A stretch of 64,000 nt of DNA from Ruegeria sp. PrR005 (GTDB taxonomy: Bacteria > Pseudomonadota > Alphaproteobacteria > Rhodobacterales > Rhodobacteraceae), in the NCBI RefSeq assembly GCF_010500245.1, contig NZ_JAAGOX010000022.1:248001-312000 (forward strand), read 5' to 3'. A program made the translations under genes and the position numbers. Under the pieces are notes generated by a model. It was not told the origin of the DNA. It worked only from the letters and a program-made list of their open reading frames with translations, and searched no databases. This document shows positions 58,594 to 64,000 of this stretch, one piece after another; positions within the stretch are counted from its first letter, which is position 1, and each line of letters opens with the position of its first letter.

Positions 58594-60246
58594 TCAGGCA
58601 AAGGACCCCTGGCAGAACCATCCGGGCGACATCGAGCCGCCATGGGCATAGAACAGCCACAGCCGGTCGCCCTGTTCCGTCACCACCACCCAATAGTCTC
58701 GCACCCCGCTGCGCCATTCGGGATCGTCCAGCCACCATTCCGGCGCGATCCGCTCCGGCCCGGTGGCCGTGGCCAGCGCCCAGCTGCGCCCGCGCCAGCG
58801 GAACCCGGCGGGCACCGCCGGGCTGTCGGGCGCCATCACCGGTTCGGGCCGCCACAACAGCAGCGGGCGCGGGCGCGGCGGCGCGGGCCAGTTGTCCGCC
58901 GGCTCCGACCAGGCGGCGGCCAGTACCTTGGCCGTCTTTTCGGGAATATGCGAGGCCGCCGGATGCATCCGGGTGATCGCCTCCAGCCCGACCCGCGCGC
59001 CCAGCTTCCCGATCAGGTCGTCCAGCGCGGTATTGCCCGCCAGCCGGTCACGCACCGCGCGCCCGGCCTCGGCATGGCCCGACAGGGTCCGGGCATGCAC
59101 CGGCTCGGTCTGCACCGCCGCCAGCCGCAGCATGTCGATCCCGTATCCCGCGTCGATCCGCTCCAGCTTCATCTCCAGCAGGTGCCGGATGCGATGGGGG
59201 TCGAACGTGGGCCGGGCCAGCCCGATCTCGATCACCTCGGCGGCCTGGTCGACCCGGTGCGCCTCCAGCCGCAGGGTCCGCGCGCCGCGCCCCTTGTCCT
59301 CCAGCCGCGCGCAGAGCGCGGGCAGCACCCGGTCGATGGCGGCCAGCACGTCCTCGGTCAGCCCGATCGGGTTGGGCAGGGTCATCCGCACCGCGAACCG
59401 GTCGGGCGCGCGCGCGGGCGACACCGGCTCCGGCGCGCTGCCCATCGCTTGATCCAACCGCAGCACCAGCCCCCGCCCGAACCGCCGCGCCAGCGCGGCG
59501 CGCGGCTGGCCCAGCAGGTCGCCGATCCGCCGCAGGCCCAGACGGCCCAGCTGCGCCACCGTGTCGGGCTCCAGCCGCAGCGCCGCCACCGGCAGCGGCC
59601 CCAGCACGCCATGGCATTGTCCCGGCGCCGCGATCCGCGCGCCGCCACCGGGGGCCGCCACCTGCGGCGCGGCGCCGCCCTTGGTCCAGTGCCGCCGCTT
59701 TCCGGCGCGGGCGCGGGTGGCGCGCGCCTCCTGCGCGATGGCGTCGCCGGATCGGTCCGATCCCGGCTGCTGGCCGGCATAGCGCGCCAGCGCCCAGGCC
59801 GCGCCCAGCGTGTCGGCGATACCCATCCGCACGCTCAGCCCCATATCGGCGCAATCGCCCTCGACCACGCCCAACAGCGCCGTCTCGCCGCCGAACAGAT
59901 GCGCGCAGCCGGTCAGGTCCACCACCAGCCCGTCGGGCGGCTCCTCGGCCACCCAGGGGCTGAACTTGCCCGCCCAGCGCCTGAGCGCGGTCAGGAATAG
60001 CTGTTCGGCGGGCGGGTTGCGGGGCCGGGTGAGCAGCCCGCCGCACATCGCATGGGCATCGCGCACCGGCTGGCCCACGCGCAGCCCTGCCGCCTCGGCC
60101 GCCGCGTTTAACGCGCTGATAACCTGCATGTTGGACTGTTCCTCGACCACGGCCAGAGGGCCCGCATGCAGGCCGCGTTCGGCCCGCATCACCCGTTCCG
60201 CGCCCAGGCGGGGAAACCACAGCGAAAGGATACGGCGTTTGGACAT
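58594..60246 (-). CDS. imuB: ImuB, catalytically inactive Y-family polymerase of the SOS mutasome
   Basis: A 550-residue ImuB, the hub that brings DnaE2 to the sliding clamp during damage-induced mutagenesis. It has the Y-family fold but lacks the metal-binding acidic residue at the start (RILSLWFPRLGAERVMRAER), as expected. Other features: GLRVGQPVRDAHAMCGGLLT, EPPDGLVVDLTGCAHLFGGE, SVRMGIADTLGAAWALARYA, and the typical ending RDYWVVVTEQGDRLWLFYAH. A Pro/Gly/Ala/Arg-rich insert near residues 165-205 looks unstructured. An exact SOS box lies just upstream (60264-60278). imuA, often its operon partner, is not in the window. Confidence 0.93.
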   Translation of the reverse strand: MSKRRILSLWFPRLGAERVMRAERGLHAGPLAVVEEQSNMQVISALNAAAEAAGLRVGQPVRDAHAMCGGLLTRPRNPPAEQLFLTALRRWAGKFSPWVAEEPPDGLVVDLTGCAHLFGGETALLGVVEGDCADMGLSVRMGIADTLGAAWALARYAGQQPGSDRSGDAIAQEARATRARAGKRRHWTKGGAAPQVAAPGGGARIAAPGQCHGVLGPLPVAALRLEPDTVAQLGRLGLRRIGDLLGQPRAALARRFGRGLVLRLDQAMGSAPEPVSPARAPDRFAVRMTLPNPIGLTEDVLAAIDRVLPALCARLEDKGRGARTLRLEAHRVDQAAEVIEIGLARPTFDPHRIRHLLEMKLERIDAGYGIDMLRLAAVQTEPVHARTLSGHAEAGRAVRDRLAGNTALDDLIGKLGARVGLEAITRMHPAASHIPEKTAKVLAAAWSEPADNWPAPPRPRPLLLWRPEPVMAPDSPAVPAGFRWRGRSWALATATGPERIAPEWWLDDPEWRSGVRDYWVVVTEQGDRLWLFYAHGGSMSPGWFCQGSFA

Positions 60247-60263
60247 GCGGCAGACATCTTCTC

Positions 60264-60278
60264 GTTCACTCTTTGTTC
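60264..60278. promoter_or_regulatory. LexA (SOS) box, exact GTTC-N7-GTTC
   Basis: GTTC (60264-60267), ACTCTTT, GTTC (60275-60278): an exact match to the alphaproteobacterial LexA operator. It is 18 bases from the imuB start on one side and 29 bases from the cytochrome-like gene start on the other, so LexA could repress both. Confidence 0.85.
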
Positions 60279-60306
60279 TTAATCCCGAATCGCCGGGCCT
60301 GTCGAG

Positions 60307-60759
60307 ATGAGGCGGCACCTGGCCGTGCTGGCGATCTGCGCCCTGCTGGCCGTCTCGCTTCTGTCCGGCGTCAGCGCCGACGAGCCCGTGGTCCGGGACG
60401 AGGCGGTGCTGGCGCGCCAGGCCACGATGAAATCGGCCAAGGCGGCGCTGGCCGTCCTGGGTGAGATGAGCGCGCTGCGCCGCCATTTTGACCGCGCCGC
60501 CGCCCGCGCCGCCCGCACGCGGCTGCTGGAGGCGCTCTCCGACCTGCCCGACCGGTTCGAACAGCCCCATTCCGACAGGCACACCCGCGCCCGCCCTGAG
60601 ATATGGGAGAACTGGCCCGCCTTCCTGCGCAGCGCCGAGGCCGCGCGCCAGGCGGCCCGGGGGCTGCGGACCAACAACCTGCCCGCGCTGCGCCGCAGCC
60701 TGCCGGCGGTGATGTCGGCCTGCCTGGCCTGCCACAGCCGCTACCGGACAGGGCAATAA
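60307..60759 (+). CDS. Cytochrome c'-like small secreted haem protein
   Basis: A 150-residue protein with a signal peptide (MRRHLAVLAICALLAVSLLS, cleavage near SADEP) and a single haem-binding motif C139-L-A-C142-H143 close to the C-terminus. The rest is alpha-helical (RQATMKSAKAALAVLGEMSA; PAFLRSAEAARQAARGLRTN). C-terminal CxxCH with a four-helix layout is the hallmark of cytochrome c' (cytochrome c556 type), which binds NO or passes electrons in the periplasm. Its 5' end shares the 60-base imuB promoter region with the SOS box. The 3' end is 82 bases before dnaE2. A link between a periplasmic haem protein and the mutasome is not known to me. Confidence 0.85.
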   Translation: MRRHLAVLAICALLAVSLLSGVSADEPVVRDEAVLARQATMKSAKAALAVLGEMSALRRHFDRAAARAARTRLLEALSDLPDRFEQPHSDRHTRARPEIWENWPAFLRSAEAARQAARGLRTNNLPALRRSLPAVMSACLACHSRYRTGQ

Positions 60760-60810
60760 GGATCAAAGGGCCGGAATGCGCCGGGCCAATACGGATGGGT
60801 CTCGAAAAGA

Positions 60811-60825
60811 GAACAAAACGTGAAT
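60811..60825. promoter_or_regulatory. Near-consensus LexA (SOS) box upstream of dnaE2
   Basis: GAAC (60811-60814), AAAACGT, GAAT (60822-60825): the reverse form GAAC-N7-GAAC with one mismatch in the last base. It ends 16 bases before the dnaE2 start, where a LexA operator would block transcription. Confidence 0.65.
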
Positions 60826-60841
60826 ATAATCGCGACTCGCC

Positions 60842-63736
60842 ATGTATGCCGAATTGTCGATCACATCGAATTTCACCTTTCTCACCGGGGCCTCGCATCC
60901 CGAGGAGTATATGGAGCGCGCGGTTCTGCTGGGCCTGCCCGCCATCGCCATTGCCGATGACAACTCGGTGGCAGGTATCGTGCGCGCCCATACCCGCGCC
61001 CGCGAGATCGCGCGTCGGGTGCAGGAACGGCTGGACTGGGAGGCGGCACATACGCCCATCGGCCCGCCCTGTCCCGCACATCTGCCGAAACCGCCCTCGT
61101 TTCCCGTCCACGCGGTGCCGCGCCTGATCCCGGCGGCGCGGCTGCTGTTCACCGATGCGCCCCCGGTCACCGTGCTGCCGGTGAACCGGCAGGGCTGGGC
61201 CAACCTCTGCCGCATCCTGTCCACCGGGCGGCTCAGGGCGGAAAAGGGCGATTGCATCCTGCACCTGTCCGACCTCGAAGCGTTTGCGGGCGGTCTCCAC
61301 CTGCTGCTCTGGCCACGGGCGCTGCCCTCTCCGGGCGGCGCGGGCGGGGCCTGGCCACAGGTGCCACGGCTGGCGCGCCGCTTTGCCGGGCAGATGCACC
61401 TGCTGCTGACACCGCACTATGACGGGGCCGATGCCACCCGCCTCGCCGCGCTCGAGGCCGAGGCGCGCCGACTGGGCCTGCCGACCCTGGCCAGCGCGGC
61501 ACCGCGCCTGCACCACGGCGCCCGCCGCAAGCTGGCCGATGTGCTGACCGCCATCCGCCTGCGCCGCCGGGTCGACCAGCTCGGCCGCGACGCGCTGGCC
61601 AATGGCGAACAGCGCCTGCGCTCAGGGCCCGAGATGCTGCGCCTGTTCCGGGGCCACGAGGGCGCGGTGGCCCGCGCCGGTGCGCTGAGCCAGATGCTGA
61701 CCTTCTCGCTTGATGAGCTGCGCTATGAATACCCCAGCGAGGTCAGCGGGTCCGAGACCCCCGCCGAGCGCCTGTCGCGGCTGGCGCATGAGGGGCTGAC
61801 ATGGCGCTATCCGGCGGGCGCGCCGGACCGCGTCAAGGGCATGCTGGCACATGAACTGGCGCTCATCGGCAAGCTGAAATACGAGCCCTATTTCCTCACC
61901 GTCCGCGACATCGTGCATTTTGCCCGGTCGCGCGGCATCCTCTGCCAGGGGCGCGGCAGCGCGGCCAATTCGGTGGTCTGCTACTGCCTCGGCGTGACCT
62001 CGGTCAGCCCCGAGATGGGCACCATGGTGTTCGAGCGCTTCGTCTCCGAGGCGCGCGACGAACCTCCCGACATCGACGTCGATTTCGAACACGAACGGCG
62101 CGAGGAGGTGATCCAGCACATCTATGCCCGCTATGGCCGCCACCGCGCCGGGCTCTGCGCCACCGTCATCCATTACCGGGGCAAGCGCGCCATCCGCGAG
62201 GTGGGCCGCGCCATGGGCCTGACCGAGGACACGATCAGCGCGCTCAGCTCGCAGCTCTGGGGCTTCTTCTCGACCCAGGGGCTCGAGGCGCAGCGCATGC
62301 GCGAGATCGGGCTCGACCCGACCGACCGCCGCCTGCAACAGACCATGGCGCTGGTCTACGAGATCGTGGGCTTTCCCCGCCACCTCAGCCAGCATGTCGG
62401 CGGCTTCATCATCACCGAGGGGCGGCTCGACGAGCTGGTGCCGATCGAGAACGCCACGATGGAGGACCGCACCGTCATCTGCTGGGACAAGGACGATATC
62501 GACAGCCTCGGCATCCTCAAGGTCGATGTGCTCAGCCTTGGCATGCTCACCTGCATCCGCAAGGCCTTCGATCTGATCGCGCGGCATCACCAGGCCGACT
62601 ATACGCTAGCCACCCTGCCGCCCGAGGATCCGGCGGTCTATGACATGCTCTGCCGCGCCGACTCGGTCGGCGTGTTCCAGGTCGAAAGCCGGGCACAGAT
62701 GAACTTCCTGCCCCGCATGCGGCCGCGCAATTTCTACGATCTGGTGATCGAGGTCGCCATCATCCGCCCCGGCCCCATTCAGGGCGACATGGTGCATCCC
62801 TATATCCGCCGCCGGAATGGCGAGGAAAAGGTCGAGTTTCCCTCGGACGCGCTGGGCGAGGTGCTGGGCAAGACGCTGGGCGTGCCGCTGTTCCAGGAAC
62901 AGGCGATGCAGATCGCCATCGTCGGCGCGGGCTTCACCCCCGAACAGGCCGACAGGTTGCGCCGCTCGCTCGCCACCTTCAAGAAACACGGCTCTGTCAG
63001 CGAGTTCCGCGCGCTCTTCCTGCGTGGCATGGCCCGCAACGGCTATGACCCGGATTTTGCCGAGCGCTGCTTTTCCCAGATCGAGGGGTTCGGCAGCTAT
63101 GGCTTTCCCGAAAGCCACGCCGCCTCCTTCGCGCTGCTGGTCTATGCCAGCGCCTGGATCAAGTGCCACCATCCCGGCATCTTCGCCTGCGCGCTTCTCA
63201 ACAGCCAGCCGATGGGCTTCTACGCCCCGGCCCAGATCGTCCGCGACGCCCGCGAACACGGGGTCACGGTGCGCCCTGTCTGCATCAATTCCAGCTACTG
63301 GGACAATGTGATGGAACCCGACGGGCGCGGCGGGCTGGCGCTGCGGCTGGGCTTCCGCCAGATCAGGGGGCTCAGCGAAGAGGACGCCAGCTGGCTCACC
63401 GCCGCGCGCGGCAATGGCTATGGCACGGTCGAGGATGTCTGGCGGCGCGCGGGGCTGGGCCCCGCGATCCTGTCCCGGCTGGCCGAGGCCGATGCCTTCG
63501 CCGATTGCGGCCTCAGCCGCCGCGCCGCGCTCTGGGCCGCCAAGGCGATCACCACCGCCCGGCCGCTGCCGCTCTTCGCGCAGGATATCGACGGCGAGAT
63601 GATCGACGAGCCCGCCGCGCATCTGCCGCAGATGGCGCTGGGCGAGCAGGTGGTCGAGGATTACGTCGCCATGCGCCTCAGCCTCAAGGCGCACCCGGTC
63701 GCGCTGCTCCGCCACCTGCTGACACCGGCGGCGTGA
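60842..63736 (+). CDS. dnaE2: Error-prone DNA polymerase DnaE2 (ImuC)
   Basis: A 964-residue C-family polymerase, the catalytic subunit of the ImuB-DnaE2 mutasome for translesion synthesis. The PHP domain opens YAELSITSNFTFLTGASHPE. The polymerase aspartates are D410 and D412 in PDIDVDFEHE and D562 in LKVDVLSLGMLTC. FQVESRAQMNFLPRMRPRNF near 615 and YGFPESHAASFALLVYASAW near 753 are conserved. The protein stops at HPVALLRHLLTPAA, roughly where relatives continue into a C-terminal OB-fold domain of about 100 residues, so that domain appears to be missing. No frameshifted remainder is visible downstream. A near-SOS box is at 60811. Confidence 0.92.
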   Translation: MYAELSITSNFTFLTGASHPEEYMERAVLLGLPAIAIADDNSVAGIVRAHTRAREIARRVQERLDWEAAHTPIGPPCPAHLPKPPSFPVHAVPRLIPAARLLFTDAPPVTVLPVNRQGWANLCRILSTGRLRAEKGDCILHLSDLEAFAGGLHLLLWPRALPSPGGAGGAWPQVPRLARRFAGQMHLLLTPHYDGADATRLAALEAEARRLGLPTLASAAPRLHHGARRKLADVLTAIRLRRRVDQLGRDALANGEQRLRSGPEMLRLFRGHEGAVARAGALSQMLTFSLDELRYEYPSEVSGSETPAERLSRLAHEGLTWRYPAGAPDRVKGMLAHELALIGKLKYEPYFLTVRDIVHFARSRGILCQGRGSAANSVVCYCLGVTSVSPEMGTMVFERFVSEARDEPPDIDVDFEHERREEVIQHIYARYGRHRAGLCATVIHYRGKRAIREVGRAMGLTEDTISALSSQLWGFFSTQGLEAQRMREIGLDPTDRRLQQTMALVYEIVGFPRHLSQHVGGFIITEGRLDELVPIENATMEDRTVICWDKDDIDSLGILKVDVLSLGMLTCIRKAFDLIARHHQADYTLATLPPEDPAVYDMLCRADSVGVFQVESRAQMNFLPRMRPRNFYDLVIEVAIIRPGPIQGDMVHPYIRRRNGEEKVEFPSDALGEVLGKTLGVPLFQEQAMQIAIVGAGFTPEQADRLRRSLATFKKHGSVSEFRALFLRGMARNGYDPDFAERCFSQIEGFGSYGFPESHAASFALLVYASAWIKCHHPGIFACALLNSQPMGFYAPAQIVRDAREHGVTVRPVCINSSYWDNVMEPDGRGGLALRLGFRQIRGLSEEDASWLTAARGNGYGTVEDVWRRAGLGPAILSRLAEADAFADCGLSRRAALWAAKAITTARPLPLFAQDIDGEMIDEPAAHLPQMALGEQVVEDYVAMRLSLKAHPVALLRHLLTPAA

Positions 63737-63856
63737 AAGGGAAGGGGAGAGGCCAGCGCCGGCATCCCAAGACCCAGCTACCAGTTTCTCGTAGGAAAAG
63801 CATGCAGGCGAACTTTAACATTCAGGGGACGGCAATCGAGTCGCAGACGAGGCCCC

Positions 63857-64000
63857 ATGACCGGCGTTGCAGATATTATCTCCACCTACATCCTTGCAAA
63901 GGACAACAACCGACCTTGGTTGATGCAAAGGGCCTTTTCCGAGAGGGCTCGGTTGGAGATGGATGTAAGGACCGATGCAATCGCCTTCCCATCCGTTGCT
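63857..64000 (+). CDS. Partial gene, NTF2/SnoaL-like (C-terminus beyond window)
   Basis: An open frame of 48 codons runs from ATG 63857 to the window end: MTGVADIISTYILAKDNNRP, then a helix and the stretch FSERARLEMDVRTDAIAFPS. Helix followed by a strand with ARLEM is like the beginning of NTF2/SnoaL-fold proteins, which are small alpha+beta barrels of varied function. GC content is visibly lower than in the neighbouring genes, with fewer G/C third positions, which may mean recent transfer. No clear ribosome site is seen; GACGAGG at 63846-63852 is the nearest. The 120 bases between dnaE2 and this gene hold nothing I can name. Confidence 0.5.
   Translation, partial: MTGVADIISTYILAKDNNRPWLMQRAFSERARLEMDVRTDAIAFPSVA

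Noticed and set aside
60371-61516. Minus-strand open frame of 381 codons opposite dnaE2 and the cytochrome-like gene
   Set aside because: It overlaps two well-supported genes and has no recognisable domain.
1-64000. CRISPR arrays, transposases, prophage genes
   Set aside because: No regularly spaced repeats, insertion-sequence ends or phage structural genes were found on reading both strands.

Overview
The window is GC-rich, densely coded DNA from an alphaproteobacterium, most likely a Rhodobacteraceae member of the Roseobacter group. The signs are a flagellar gene set of the alphaproteobacterial type (MotE-like and DUF6468-like genes beside fliL and motA), CtrA-like TTAA-N7-TTAA sites in flagellar promoters, a GTTC-N7-GTTC SOS box, a DUF2794 gene, and MttB-like methyltransferases paired with TMADH-like flavoproteins. 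No rRNA, tRNA, CRISPR array, insertion sequence or prophage was seen.

Layout: (1) 1-3.6 kb: partial LysR regulator divergent from an MmgE/PrpD-family gene and a first MttB-family methyltransferase. (2) 3.6-4.1 kb: thpR. (3) 4.2-18.4 kb: flagellar block I (an AMIN/TPR-like protein, motA, motE-like, DUF6468-like, fliL; divergently fliF, fliH-like, fliN, fliP; then flgI, flgL, flgK, flgE, motB on the minus strand). (4) 18.4-24.9 kb: a tripartite tricarboxylate transporter (tctCBA) with its two-component system (tctDE) and an extra periplasmic binding protein, lying between the flagellar blocks. (5) 24.9-36.1 kb: flagellar block II (fliI; divergently flgB, flgC, fliE, fliQ, flgF, flgG, flgA, flgH, a second FliL-like gene; then flhA, fliR, flhB, a FliJ-sized coiled-coil gene and a lytic transglycosylase on the minus strand). 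(6) 36.1-54.3 kb: a catabolic region with a TetR gene divergent from mttB2, a TMADH/StcD-like flavoprotein, a ProC-like reductase and a second TMADH-like flavoprotein, then an LptF-family permease, an amidase, a beta-lactamase-fold hydrolase, a PotABCD-type ABC importer, a second TetR gene, a YtcJ-like amidohydrolase and a class I glutamine amidotransferase. (7) 54.4-58.5 kb: smpB, a class III cyclase-TPR protein, a DUF2794 gene, a YqfO-like gene and an ArsR regulator. (8) 58.6-63.7 kb: the SOS mutasome genes imuB and dnaE2, split into divergent units with a small cytochrome c'-like gene between them. (9) A partial gene of NTF2-like appearance at the right edge.

Working together: blocks I and II encode the MS ring, part of the C ring, most of the export apparatus, the rod, both outer rings, the hook, the hook-filament junction and the stator. 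fliG, fliM, flgD, fliK and flagellin are not in the window. The catabolic region reads as uptake and stepwise N-demethylation of a methylated amine (a betaine-type or cyclic N-methyl compound), with two TetR regulators that each have a strong palindrome in the adjacent promoter region. The substrate is not established by the sequence.
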